DNA of 64,000 bases from Pseudomonas sp. BGr12 (GTDB lineage: Bacteria; Pseudomonadota; Gammaproteobacteria; Pseudomonadales; Pseudomonadaceae), in NCBI RefSeq assembly GCF_030272895.1, contig NZ_JALRNF010000003.1, positions 1 through 64,000 on the forward strand, given 5' to 3'. The notes beneath the pieces are model-generated. The model ran no database searches. It was given only the letters and a program-made list of their open reading frames with translations, and was not told where the DNA came from. Positions 50,231-59,662 of this stretch are shown piece by piece. The first letter of the stretch is position 1. Each line of letters begins with the position of its first letter. A program made the translations under genes and the position numbers.

Positions 50231-51720
50231 GCCTTGTCCTTCTTGAACGCCTTCTCCAGCGCCTCGTTGATCGTGCGCAGTACCTTGACCCGGGCCCAGC
50301 GCTTGTCATTGGCCTCGACCAGGGTCCAGGGCGCGATCTCGGTGCTGGTGCGGTCAACCATGTCACCCACCGCTGCTTCGTACAGCCCCCACTTGTCGCG
50401 GTTGCGCCAGTCTTCCTCGGTGATCTTGAAGCGTTTGAATGGCGTCTGCTCGCGCTCCTGGAAGCGCTCCAGCTGCGTCTGCTTGTCGATCGACAGCCAG
50501 AACTTGACCACCACCACGCCGGCCATGCTCAGCTGCTCTTCAAAATCATTGATCTCGCCATAGGCCCGCATCCAGTCGGCCTGGCTGCAGAAACCCTCGA
50601 CCCGCTCGACCAGCACCCGGCCATACCAGGAGCGATCGAACACGGTGAACTTGCCCCGCGCCGGCACATGCCGCCAGAAACGCCACAGGTAAGGTTGCTC
50701 GCGCTCCTCGTCGGTGGGTGCGGCAATCGGCACGATGCGGTACTGGCGCGGGTCCAGCGCCGCGGCCACCCGGCGAATGGCGCCGCCCTTGCCGGCGGCA
50801 TCGTTTCCCTCGAACACCGCGACCAGGGCATGCCGGCGCATGTGCTTGTCGCGCAGCAGCCCGGACAGTCGCGCCTGCTCGGTGATCAGCTGCTCCTGAT
50901 AATCGTCCTTGTCCAGGCGCAAGGTCATGTCCAGGCTGCCGAGCAGGCTGCGATGATCGATGCTCATGCCCAACGGTGCGATGTTGGCCTGGTGCACCGG
51001 CGCATGCTGGACCTTGAGCGCGGTCTGCAAGCCTTCGAGAAGGATGCGGCCGACAGCCAGGCTGCGGTAATGGGGATCGACGCCCTCGATCACATGCCAG
51101 GGGGCATAGTCGCGGCTGGTCTGGCGCAGCACCCGCTCGCCGAAGCGTACGAAGCGGTCGTAGGTTTCCGACTGTTGCCAGTCCAGCGGGCTGATCCGCC
51201 AACTGTGCAGCGGATCGTCCTTGAGCGCCTTGAGCCGGGCTTTCATCTGCTTCTTGGACAGGTGGAACCAGAACTTGAAGATCAGCGCGCCTTCATCGCA
51301 AAGCATCTCTTCCAGGCGCTCGGCGCCGCGGATAGCCTGGTCGAGCACCGCATCCTTGAACTCGCCATGTACACGGCCCTGGAGCATCTGGCTGTACCAG
51401 TTGCCGAAAAAGACACCGATGCGCCCCTTGGCCGGCAGCGCCCGCCAGTAGCGCCACGCCGGTGGCCGGGCCAGTTCTTCGTCGGTCTGCTGGTCGAAGG
51501 TGCGCACTTCGATCAGGCGCGGGTCCATCCACTCGTTGAGCAGCTTGACCGTCTCGCCCTTGCCCGCCCCTTCGATGCCGTTGATCAGCACGATCACCGG
51601 GAAACGCGCCTGCTGCTTGAGTTCGAACTGTGCCTCGAGCAGCGCCTCGCGCAGCGCCGGCACTTCGGCTTCGTAGGTTTCTTTGTCGATGCAATGACCA
51701 ATTTCGGCGGATTCGAACAT
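50227..51720 (-). CDS. pap: Polyphosphate:AMP phosphotransferase (PPK2, two-domain)
   Basis: The 497-residue protein contains two PPK2 domains. Each has a P-loop: GIEGAGKGETVKLL in the first and GNDAAGKGGAIRRV in the second, and each has a DPR motif after it. Two-domain class II PPK2 enzymes transfer phosphate from polyphosphate to AMP, making ADP. The C-terminus ends FKKDKA, with the stop codon formed by a REP sequence. It is a lone gene divergent from mnmC. Confidence 0.94.
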   Translation of the reverse strand: MFESAEIGHCIDKETYEAEVPALREALLEAQFELKQQARFPVIVLINGIEGAGKGETVKLLNEWMDPRLIEVRTFDQQTDEELARPPAWRYWRALPAKGRIGVFFGNWYSQMLQGRVHGEFKDAVLDQAIRGAERLEEMLCDEGALIFKFWFHLSKKQMKARLKALKDDPLHSWRISPLDWQQSETYDRFVRFGERVLRQTSRDYAPWHVIEGVDPHYRSLAVGRILLEGLQTALKVQHAPVHQANIAPLGMSIDHRSLLGSLDMTLRLDKDDYQEQLITEQARLSGLLRDKHMRRHALVAVFEGNDAAGKGGAIRRVAAALDPRQYRIVPIAAPTDEEREQPYLWRFWRHVPARGKFTVFDRSWYGRVLVERVEGFCSQADWMRAYGEINDFEEQLSMAGVVVVKFWLSIDKQTQLERFQEREQTPFKRFKITEEDWRNRDKWGLYEAAVGDMVDRTSTEIAPWTLVEANDKRWARVKVLRTINEALEKAFKKDKA

Positions 51721-51858
51721 ACCAGGCTCCCTACATGGATAAGCAAGACTAGCGGATCGCGCCGAACATTGTCTGCCCGGACAAAGATTGCCGCAGGTCA
51801 GTCCAACAGTGGCCGGGCGATCAGCTAAAATGCCGCTCTAGCCCCACCCGAGCCGACC

Positions 51859-53850
51859 ATGACCGATGTAATCCACTACGCCCAGATCGACTGGGACGAC
51901 CAGGGCCGCCCCCATTCGCGCCAGTTCGATGACATCTACTTTTCCAAGGACCAGAGCCTGGAAGAGACCCGTCACGTGTTCATCGACCAGAACGACCTGC
52001 GCCAGCGTTTCAGCGCACTGGCACCCGGCCAGAGCCTGGTGATCGGCGAAACCGGGTTTGGCACCGGGCTCAACTTTTTCTGCGCCTGGCAGCTGTTCGC
52101 CGAGTGCGCCGCAAACGACGCCTGCCTGCACTTCATCAGCGTGGAGAAGTTCCCGCTCAGCCGCACCGACCTGACCCGCGCCCTGGCCCTGTGGCCGGAG
52201 CTGGCGCCCTTCAGCACCCAGCTGCTGGCGCAGTATGTGGCCGTGCACGAGGGCTTCCAGAGCTTCGTCTTCGACCAGGGCCGGGTACGCCTGACCCTGA
52301 TGATCGGCGATGTGCTGGAGCAATTGCCGCAACTCGACGCCCAGGTCGATGCCTGGTTTCTCGACGGCTTCGCCCCGGCCAAGAACCCGCAGATGTGGAC
52401 GCCGGAACTGTTCGCCCAGGTCGGTCGCCTGTCGGCGCCAGGCGCCACCCTCGGCACCTTCACCAGTACCGGCTGGGTGCGTCGCGGGTTGATTGCGGTG
52501 GGCTTCAAGATGAAGCGCATTCCCGGCATCGGCAAGAAGTGGGAGATTCTGCGCGGGGTCTTTTGCGGTCGACCCGCCGAACTTGAGCCTGAGCCGCTCG
52601 CTGCGCCCTGGTTCGCCCGCCCCGCCGCCCTGCCCGGCCCGCGCCAGGCCTTGGTGATCGGTGCCGGCCTGGCCGGCTGCGCCACGGCTGCGAGTCTGGC
52701 GGCGCGAGGCTGGCAGGTCAGCGTACTGGAGCGTCACGCCACGGCCGCAGCCGAGGCCTCGGGTAACCCGCAAGGTGTGCTCTACCTCAAGCTCTCGGCC
52801 CATGGCACGGCCTTGTCACGGCTGATCCTCAGCGGCTTCGGCTACACCCGGCGCCTGCTCGAAGCCCTGCAAAAGGGCCGTGACTGGGACGCCTGCGGGG
52901 TCCTTCAACTGGCCTTCGATGCCAAGGAAGCGCAGCGCCAGACGCTGCTGGCCGAGGCCTTCAACCCGCAATTGCTCGAGCGCCTGGACCGCGAGCAAGC
53001 AGAGGCGTTGGCCGGGGTGAGCCTGGCCAGCGGCGGCCTGTTCTACCCCGAAGGTGGCTGGGTGCATCCGCCGGCCTTGTGCCAGGCACAATTGCAGCAT
53101 CCGCACATCACCCTGCTGCCTCACCATCAGGTGCTGCAACTGCGCAAGGTCGATGGCCTGTGGCAGGCCTGGGAAAGCGAGAAGCTGCTGGCCAGTGCGC
53201 CTCTGGTGGTGCTGGCCACCGCAGCCGAGATCCAGCGCTTCGAGCCCTGCGCCAGCCTGCCGCTCAAGCGTATTCGCGGCCAGATCACCCGTCTGCCCGC
53301 CACGGCACGCAGCCAGGCGCTGGGCACCGTGGTCTGCGCCGACGGTTATGTAGCCCCGCCCCGTGACGGCGAGCACACCCTGGGTGCCAGTTTCGACTTC
53401 CATAGCACCGACCTCACCCCCACCGTCGGCGAGCACATCGGTAACCTCGGGCTGCTGGAAGCCATTTCCACCGACCTGGCCGAGCGCCTCGGTGCCCACG
53501 GGATTGATCCGCACACCCTGCAGGGCCGCGCCGCCTTCCGCTGCACCAGCCCCGACTACCTGCCGATCGTCGGTCCCCTGGCGGACCGGCAAGCGTTCGA
53601 GCGGGACTACGCGGTGCTGGCCAAGGATGCCCGGCAGATCCCCGACACGCCCTGCCCCTGGCTCGATGGCCTGTACATCAACAGCGGCCATGGTTCGCGC
53701 GGGCTGATCACCGCGCCGCTGTCGGGCGAGCTGATCGCCGCCTGGGCCGACAATGCGCCGCTACCGGTGCCGCGCAGCGTCGCCGAAGCCTGCCACCCGA
53801 ATCGCTTCATGCTGCGCGAGTTGATTCGCGGCAAGGGCAAGCACGGCTGA
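51859..53850 (+). CDS. mnmC: Bifunctional tRNA 5-methylaminomethyl-2-thiouridine synthase
   Basis: The 663-residue protein has an N-terminal methyltransferase domain with GETGFGTGLNF and WFLDGFAPAKNP. The C-terminal FAD-dependent oxidase domain starts at about residue 260, with VIGAGLAGCATAASLAARGW and NSGHGSRGLITAPLSGELI. It completes mnm5s2U34 in tRNA by removing the carboxymethyl group and then methylating. Length and order fit the fused gamma-proteobacterial form. Confidence 0.96.
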   Translation: MTDVIHYAQIDWDDQGRPHSRQFDDIYFSKDQSLEETRHVFIDQNDLRQRFSALAPGQSLVIGETGFGTGLNFFCAWQLFAECAANDACLHFISVEKFPLSRTDLTRALALWPELAPFSTQLLAQYVAVHEGFQSFVFDQGRVRLTLMIGDVLEQLPQLDAQVDAWFLDGFAPAKNPQMWTPELFAQVGRLSAPGATLGTFTSTGWVRRGLIAVGFKMKRIPGIGKKWEILRGVFCGRPAELEPEPLAAPWFARPAALPGPRQALVIGAGLAGCATAASLAARGWQVSVLERHATAAAEASGNPQGVLYLKLSAHGTALSRLILSGFGYTRRLLEALQKGRDWDACGVLQLAFDAKEAQRQTLLAEAFNPQLLERLDREQAEALAGVSLASGGLFYPEGGWVHPPALCQAQLQHPHITLLPHHQVLQLRKVDGLWQAWESEKLLASAPLVVLATAAEIQRFEPCASLPLKRIRGQITRLPATARSQALGTVVCADGYVAPPRDGEHTLGASFDFHSTDLTPTVGEHIGNLGLLEAISTDLAERLGAHGIDPHTLQGRAAFRCTSPDYLPIVGPLADRQAFERDYAVLAKDARQIPDTPCPWLDGLYINSGHGSRGLITAPLSGELIAAWADNAPLPVPRSVAEACHPNRFMLRELIRGKGKHG

Positions 53851-53879
53851 CGGGCAACAGGCACCTGCGCCTACACAGC

Positions 53880-53929
53880 CAGGACAGGTTTCGCGTAGCA
53901 TAAGTGATCACTTCGCCAAACCTGTCCTG
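53880..53929. promoter_or_regulatory. Nested inverted repeats at the yheU start
   Basis: Arms of 12 bp (CAGGACAGGTTT and AAACCTGTCCTG) enclose a 26-base loop that itself contains the 12-bp palindrome AAGTGATCACTT (53902-53913). The right arm ends 3 bp before the yheU ATG. No normal ribosome site is visible between it and the start. Confidence 0.5.
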
Positions 53930-53932
53930 CCC

Positions 53933-54160
53933 ATGCTGATTCCCTACGACCAACTGGAAGCCGAAACCCTCACCCGCCTGATCGAGGACTTCGTCACCCG
54001 CGACGGCACCGACAACGGCGACGACACGCCCCTGGAAACCCGCGTGCTGCGCGTGCGCCAGGCGCTGGCCAAAGGCCAGGCCTTCATCCTCTTCGACCTC
54101 GACAGCCAGCAATGCCAGCTGCTGGCCAAACATGAAGTGCCCAGGGAGTTGTTCGACTGA
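53933..54160 (+). CDS. yheU: YheU family protein
   Basis: The 75-residue acidic protein of the UPF0270 family begins MLIPYDQLEAETLTRLIEDFVTRDGTD. Its function is unknown. There is no clear Shine-Dalgarno sequence before the ATG; the upstream bases form an inverted repeat. Its stop codon abuts the stop of the convergent csrA-like gene directly. Confidence 0.88.
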   Translation: MLIPYDQLEAETLTRLIEDFVTRDGTDNGDDTPLETRVLRVRQALAKGQAFILFDLDSQQCQLLAKHEVPRELFD

Positions 54161-54343
54161 TCAGTCAGTTTCCTTGATCAGCGTTTCATTGAGGCGCCGG
54201 TAGATTTCCGCCCGGTGTACATCGACATGGCGAGGGGCGCAGATACCGAAGCGCACCACGTTGCCATCGACGGAAATCACCCTGATCTTGATATTGTCAT
54301 CGATAGTGATGACTTCACCCACTTCTCGGCCAATTACCAACAT
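54161..54343 (-). CDS. Divergent CsrA/RsmA-family regulator
   Basis: This 60-residue protein has the CsrA fold pattern: an N-terminal strand MLVIGREVGEVI, a middle VVRFGICAP strand and the VHRAEIYRRL helix. Arg6 and Arg44, important for GGA-motif RNA binding in CsrA, are kept; Thr5 is replaced by Gly and the middle strands differ. It looks like an extra paralogue (RsmI-like) and not the main RsmA. It should bind leader RNAs and affect translation. The convergent yheU gene ends at the neighbouring base. Confidence 0.9.
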   Translation of the reverse strand: MLVIGREVGEVITIDDNIKIRVISVDGNVVRFGICAPRHVDVHRAEIYRRLNETLIKETD

Positions 54344-54479
54344 GTCTCCGATCCTCCACAGGTTTGGGAATCCAGAGACTGGCCGGGGTGTAGGCTGCCA
54401 TCAATGCCCCGACAGTTAATTAGACGCAGCCTACTTGCCGCGCTGAATTTGCCTACAAATCGATCGGGTTTTCCCCGCT

Positions 54480-54812
54480 TCAGGCAGTGTGAAGGCGCGG
54501 CCCCAGCACAATGATGCTGGCCCCCAGCACGCACAACAGCGCACCGATCCAGTCACTGCCCAGGGGCCGCGCACGTTCGATCAGTGCCAGCCACAGCAAG
54601 GACGTGACAATGTAGATGCCGCCGTATGCCGCATAGGCGCGCCCGGCATACGCCGCTTCGACGCGGGTGAGGATCAGGGCGAACAGGGTCAGGCTGAGCA
54701 ACGCCGGAGCAATCCACCAGGCACTCTTGCCCAGCCGCAACCACATGTAGAACGCATAGCAGCCAGCGATTTCAAAGACCGCCGCAAGAAAAAACCACAG
54801 GTAGTTGATCAC
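54480..54812 (-). CDS. YnfA family membrane protein
   Basis: The 110-residue inner-membrane protein has four hydrophobic segments and the UPF0060 signature [15 protein letters not shown] at the first. The [17 protein letters not shown] segment is also family-typical. It resembles small multidrug resistance proteins in size and topology, but efflux activity is unproven. Confidence 0.92.
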   Translation of the reverse strand: MINYLWFFLAAVFEIAGCYAFYMWLRLGKSAWWIAPALLSLTLFALILTRVEAAYAGRAYAAYGGIYIVTSLLWLALIERARPLGSDWIGALLCVLGASIIVLGPRLHTA

Positions 54813-54864
54813 ATCAGGTACTCAAGGCTGTTCAAAGACCGCCAAGGATACCCGATGCACTCAC

Positions 54865-55680
54865 TCAAGCCTGCGGCGGCCTGGCCTTGGCGCGCATTTT
54901 CTCGGCCATGCCGGCCATCTCGTCATAAATCGCCTGCGGGTTGCGCTGCTTGAGTTTCCAGGCTTCACGTCCCAGCTCATGGGGCAGGATCAGGAACTCA
55001 CCCGCAGCCACTTGCCGATGGATATAGTCGGCAATGTCGGCGGCGCTGATCGGCGAGTTTTCCAGCAACTTGCCGACCTGGGCTTTCATGGCCGGTGTCG
55101 GGCCACGGAAGGAGTCGAGCAGGTTGGTCTGGAAGAACGACGGGCACACCACATGCACCGCCACTTCCTGCTGGCGCAGCTCGATCAGCAGGCTTTCGGA
55201 AAGCGCCAGCACACCGGCCTTGGCCACGTTGTAGTTACTCATGGCCGGTCCCTGCATCAAAGCCGCCATCGAGGCGATGTTGATGATCCGTCCCTTGCTG
55301 CGCTCAAGCAGGGGCAGGAATGCCTTGCAGCCCTTGACCACCCCCATCAGGTTGATCGCAATCTGCCAGTCCCAGTCTTCCAGGGACAGTTCTGCAAAGA
55401 AACCGCCGGCGGCGACGCCGGCGTTGTTGACGATCACATCGATGCCGCCGAATTTCTCCTCGCAGGCTTGGGCCAGCGCGGTGAGCTGGCTGTAGTCACG
55501 GACATCGCAACGCTGTACGAAACCATCGCCGCCAGCCTCCCTGACCAGGGCCAGGGTTTCCTTCAGGCCCGCCTCGTTGACATCGGCCAACGCCAATTGC
55601 CACCCCTCGCGCGCCCAGCGCAATGCAATCTCACGGCCGAGCCCGGAGCCGGCACCGGTAATCATCATGCGGTTCTGCAT
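54865..55680 (-). CDS. SDR family oxidoreductase
   Basis: The 271-residue short-chain dehydrogenase has TGAGSGLGREIALRWA, the NNAG core (VIVNNAGVAAGG) and a Ser-Tyr-Lys triad with YNVAKAG. The C-terminal extension of about 45 residues is basic and helical (HELGREAWKLKQRNP). The start at 55680 has AAGG upstream; an ATG four codons on (MMITG) is possible. The substrate is unknown. Confidence 0.87.
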   Translation of the reverse strand: MQNRMMITGAGSGLGREIALRWAREGWQLALADVNEAGLKETLALVREAGGDGFVQRCDVRDYSQLTALAQACEEKFGGIDVIVNNAGVAAGGFFAELSLEDWDWQIAINLMGVVKGCKAFLPLLERSKGRIINIASMAALMQGPAMSNYNVAKAGVLALSESLLIELRQQEVAVHVVCPSFFQTNLLDSFRGPTPAMKAQVGKLLENSPISAADIADYIHRQVAAGEFLILPHELGREAWKLKQRNPQAIYDEMAGMAEKMRAKARPPQA

Positions 55681-55909
55681 AGCAGCAAGCCTTGTACTGT
55701 CCTGGAAAGTTGTCGCCAGTGTAGCGAAGCCCCGGGCCGCCCAGACCCGCTATCAGGATGCTGAATGGCGCAGGCAAACGCGGACCGCAGGCAGGCCGGT
55801 AAAACTTTTGCCGCACAGCGAAGGTCGCAATGGATAGGCGGCCATGATTCCCAGGGCCGAACTGAGGATTGCCCACACCCACGCTCTCACCCTATGCAAG
55901 GATTCCGAC

Positions 55910-56062
55910 ATGACCACGATACTCATCATCATCCTGATCCTGCTGTTGATTGGTGGCTTACCGGTTTTCCCCCATTCGCGAAGCTGGGGCTATGGCCCCT
56001 CGGGCATCATCGGCGTCGTGCTGGTGGTGCTGCTGGTGCTTTTGCTGTTGGGCATGATATGA
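55910..56062 (+). CDS. DUF3309 family mini membrane protein
   Basis: This 50-residue protein consists of two hydrophobic helices (MTTILIIILILLLIGGLP and the end VVLLVLLLLGMI) around the conserved PHSRSWGYGPSG turn. A ribosome site (AAGGA) lies 6-10 bases upstream of the ATG. The start and length match the DUF3309 family, of unknown function. The last 105 bases overlap, on the opposite strand, the end of the sensor kinase gene. Confidence 0.82.
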   Translation: MTTILIIILILLLIGGLPVFPHSRSWGYGPSGIIGVVLVVLLVLLLLGMI

Positions 56063-59000
56063 CCCCTGGCCAGCCCGGCCGCCAGCATCCAACTGGCGCC
56101 GGGCCTGCAGCAGGCTCGCCTGCAGTGCCAGCAGGGCTTGCCGCACAGCCCAGCCGTGTTGACGCAGCGCCCGGGTACCGACATCTGCGCGTTCCAGCGC
56201 TTCACAGGCGACCACCAGCTCGCCGGCCTTGATCATCCTTGCCCCACCCTTGATCCTGTGGGCGAGCGCCACCAGGGCTGCCCGGTCATTGACCCGCAGA
56301 GCCAGCATCAACTGTTTGAGATCCTGGCGGTTGCAGCGCAGCAAGTCCTCGAGCAGCGCCCGGGCTGCCAAGCTGTTGCCCCGGGCCAGGCGGAACAGGG
56401 ATTCAAGCGCCCCGTCAGGCGGGCAATCGCGCTTTGCCGACGGCGTGTGCCGATCGAGTCCGTCAGCCAACGCCTCCAGGCTCAGGGGCTTGAACAGGCA
56501 ATCATTCATGCCCACCGCCAGGCAGCGCTGGCGCTCTCCCGCCAGGGCATTGGCGGTGATGCCCAGCACCAGGCAAGGCGGCGCCTGACAGCGGGACTCA
56601 TGCAGCCGTATCGCCCGCACCAGGGCATAGCCATCGAGCCCGGGCATGTTGCAATCGCTGATCACCACATCGAAGCGTTCGCCGAGGAAGGCACGCAATG
56701 CCTGCCCCCCCTCTTCGGCCACGCTGACCTCATGACCGAGGTACTCCAGTTGTTGTACCAGCAGCAACCGGTTGGGCGGGTAATCCTCCACCACCAGCAC
56801 GCGCAAGCGAGCCTGCGCCAGGTTGTCCTCCGGGCCGCTGGTGCCAGCCGGCTCGTCGCCCTCGCCCTTGGCCCGCTCCAGCAGCAGTTTCACTTCGACC
56901 CGGGTGCCTGCCCCCAGGCGACTATGCAACTGCAAGCTGCCCCCCATCAGCCGACACAGGGTCCGACTGATGTTCAGGCCAAGACCGCTGCCGCGGCGCG
57001 CTGACTGGTTGCAATTGCTGGCCTGACGGAACGCTTCACCGAGCTGCGCCAACTCGGCGGGAGGAATGCCGATGCCGGTGTCTTCGACACTCATGGCCAG
57101 CGCCAGCCGTTCCCCTTGCGGGTGCAGGCCAAGGCGAATCCGTACGTGACCGGCCGGGGTGAACTTGAGGGCATTGCTCAGCAGATTGCCGAGCACTTGC
57201 CGAAAGCGCATCGGATCGAGCATCAGTTGGGTGTCCACCGACCCTTGATAATCCACCAGCAGTGCCAGCCCCTTGTCACGCGCCTGCTGTTCGAACAGCC
57301 GCACCACCGCTTCCACCTCGGCCCGCACCTGTGTCCGTCGCAGCACCACCTGCAACTGGCCGGCCTCGATGCGCGAGACATCGAGAATATCGCCGACCAG
57401 CGCCAACAAGCCGCGCGCGGCATCCGAGGCGACCTCGATCGACAGCCGGTCCGCCACCCCCTGGCGGGCCTTGCGCAAGGACAGCTCAAGCATGCCCAGC
57501 AGCGCATTCATGGGGGTGCGGATTTCGTGACTCATGGTGGCAAGGAAGTGCGTCTTGGCCAGGTTGGCGCGCTCGGCCTCCCGCTTGGCACCTTGCAGGC
57601 GGACCTGCAGGCGCTGGCGGTCAGTGACATCGATCCAGCCAGCGATCACTCCGACATGCCCCTGGCGTTGGTGGCGATAGGGCAACATCCAGTGGTTGAG
57701 GGTCATCTGCCGGCCATTGCCCAGCACCACCTGGCAATCCTCGACGTTGACCTCGCCGGTACGCAGCACCTCGCGCCACACCCGCTGCCAGGCCAGCGCC
57801 TCGGACTCGCCCACCGGTTGCCCGATCACCGATTCGAGCGACACACCGAGGGTTTCCAGGTAGCTGCTGTTACAGGCCAGCAGGCGCCCCTTGTCGTCGC
57901 ACACATAGATCGGGTGGGGCATGCGATCGATCATCTCGCGCATGAAGTCGAGCTGATCGGCCAGCACCCGCTCGGCCTGCTCACGCAGGCGGACCTGGCG
58001 GCGCAAGGCGCGGATCCATAACAGCGCCAGCAGCACGACCGCCGCCGCCACGGCGCTACCCTGCAGGATCCGCCAGCGCAGCCTTGGCCAGAAGCCTTCG
58101 GCGACGATCACTTCGTTGCGCCAGCCCTGGAGCAATTCGCCCAGTTCCTGCGGGGTCAGGCCCAACAGCGCCTTGTCCAGGATCGAATGCAACTCCCGCG
58201 CGCCGCGCGCCGTGGCCAGGGCCAGGTGCACGGGTTCAAGGGCCAGGGCGGCGCTGACCTTCAGTTGCTCCGGGTAGCTGCGGGCGACCAGATAGCGTGC
58301 CGCCTCCAGGGCCAGCACCGCAGCGTCCGCCTGCCCCTGGGCGACCAGACGCAAGGCGTCGGCCGGGCTCTGCGCCACCACCTGCGCGATCTGCGGATGG
58401 TCGCGGCGCAGGGCATCTTCCAGGGCGCTGCCATGGATCAGCGCCAGGCGTTGCCCCGCCAGTTGCTCCAGGCCGGTCGGTGCCTGCGCCGATTGGCGCG
58501 TGACCAGCACCCGGGCGGTGCTGAAATAGGCACGGGTGAAGCTCAGTTGCTTCTCGCGCAGGGTACTGGGCGTCGACACAGCCATGACCTGGACATCGCC
58601 CTGGTGCAATTGCTCGATCATCCGGGCCATTGTGCCGCCCTGGATGATCTCGAAATTCAGCCCGGTCATGCGCCCGATACGCAGCAACAAATCGATGCTC
58701 AGGCCGCGATGACGGCCCTGGGCGTCGCGGTAGCTGAACGGCAGGAACTGTTCATCGACCACCACCCGCACCCGGGGATTGCTGTCCAGCCAGCGCTGCT
58801 CGGCCGTGCTCAGTGTGATCCGGGTCCGGTCTCGCCAGCCCGGCTCCACGGCGTTCCAGCGCCGCTGGATACGTTCGTGCTGGGCGTCGTCGATACTGAC
58901 CAGCACCCGGTTGATCAGCCGTGGCAAGGGTCCGCTGCGCTGCGCCACGGCAAAACCGATCGGCTGGCCAGGCACGGCTGCATAGCCTTCGATCTTCAGG

Positions 59001-59650
59001 TTGTCGAATTGCCGCTTGGCCAACTGGTGCCAGCTGGCCTGGGCATTGCCCAGGTACAGCTCGGCCTGTCCAAGGGCGACGGCCGCCATGGCGCCCAGGG
59101 TCGAAGGAAACGTCAGCACCTGGGCCTGGGGGTACAACTGCGTGACGTGTTCGACAGACCGATAGCCCTGCACCATCGCCACGCGTACCGACCCTTTTGC
59201 CTCGGGACTGCCATCGCGGCTGGCGAGCACCGGCCAGTCGGAAGCATAGGCCTGGGACAGGCGCAGCCCCGCTTGCTGGGCCTGGGTGGCGGTGACACTG
59301 CTCAACAGATCGATGTCGCCAGCCTGCAATGCGCTCACGGCAGAGGTGAAGGTGTCATAGGTACGCACCTCGACCCCCAGGTTCAGTTGCACGGCGATCA
59401 ATTGGGCATAGTCGGCGCTGATCCCTTCGAACTGTCGACCGGTGCCGAGGATATCGAATGGCGGCTTGTCGGGCCGCACCACCCCAAGGCGCAGCTGGCG
59501 ATGCGCCCACAGCCAGCGCTGGTCACTGTCGGCCAGTTGCAGGCGCGGGCCGGTGAGCGTGCTGCGTCCGTGCAGGCGAGGCGCGCCATCGCCTGCCAGG
59601 ACAGGTGACAGATAGCACAACAACAGCAACAGCAGCGCATACTTTCCCAC
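55958..59650 (-). CDS. BvgS-like hybrid sensor histidine kinase
   Basis: The 1230-residue protein has a signal peptide (1-19), then two periplasmic solute-binding (SBP_bac_3) domains (about 45-265 and 275-500). A membrane helix (about 545-565) and a PAS domain follow. The kinase core has SHEIRTPMNALLGML (phospho-His) and an ATPase domain with DTGIGIPPAEL and GSGLGLNISRTL. A receiver (VVEDYPPNRLLL; phospho-Asp in ISDCNMPG) and an Hpt domain (AHRIKGGARM) complete an H-D-H relay. The start is GTG. It follows the response regulator by 12 bp. The last 40 residues are Gln/His-rich and antisense to the DUF3309 gene. Confidence 0.93.
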   Translation of the reverse strand: MGKYALLLLLLCYLSPVLAGDGAPRLHGRSTLTGPRLQLADSDQRWLWAHRQLRLGVVRPDKPPFDILGTGRQFEGISADYAQLIAVQLNLGVEVRTYDTFTSAVSALQAGDIDLLSSVTATQAQQAGLRLSQAYASDWPVLASRDGSPEAKGSVRVAMVQGYRSVEHVTQLYPQAQVLTFPSTLGAMAAVALGQAELYLGNAQASWHQLAKRQFDNLKIEGYAAVPGQPIGFAVAQRSGPLPRLINRVLVSIDDAQHERIQRRWNAVEPGWRDRTRITLSTAEQRWLDSNPRVRVVVDEQFLPFSYRDAQGRHRGLSIDLLLRIGRMTGLNFEIIQGGTMARMIEQLHQGDVQVMAVSTPSTLREKQLSFTRAYFSTARVLVTRQSAQAPTGLEQLAGQRLALIHGSALEDALRRDHPQIAQVVAQSPADALRLVAQGQADAAVLALEAARYLVARSYPEQLKVSAALALEPVHLALATARGARELHSILDKALLGLTPQELGELLQGWRNEVIVAEGFWPRLRWRILQGSAVAAAVVLLALLWIRALRRQVRLREQAERVLADQLDFMREMIDRMPHPIYVCDDKGRLLACNSSYLETLGVSLESVIGQPVGESEALAWQRVWREVLRTGEVNVEDCQVVLGNGRQMTLNHWMLPYRHQRQGHVGVIAGWIDVTDRQRLQVRLQGAKREAERANLAKTHFLATMSHEIRTPMNALLGMLELSLRKARQGVADRLSIEVASDAARGLLALVGDILDVSRIEAGQLQVVLRRTQVRAEVEAVVRLFEQQARDKGLALLVDYQGSVDTQLMLDPMRFRQVLGNLLSNALKFTPAGHVRIRLGLHPQGERLALAMSVEDTGIGIPPAELAQLGEAFRQASNCNQSARRGSGLGLNISRTLCRLMGGSLQLHSRLGAGTRVEVKLLLERAKGEGDEPAGTSGPEDNLAQARLRVLVVEDYPPNRLLLVQQLEYLGHEVSVAEEGGQALRAFLGERFDVVISDCNMPGLDGYALVRAIRLHESRCQAPPCLVLGITANALAGERQRCLAVGMNDCLFKPLSLEALADGLDRHTPSAKRDCPPDGALESLFRLARGNSLAARALLEDLLRCNRQDLKQLMLALRVNDRAALVALAHRIKGGARMIKAGELVVACEALERADVGTRALRQHGWAVRQALLALQASLLQARRQLDAGGRAGQGSYHAQQQKHQQHHQHDADDARGAIAPASRMGENR

Positions 59651-59662
59651 AGCCTGGCAGGA

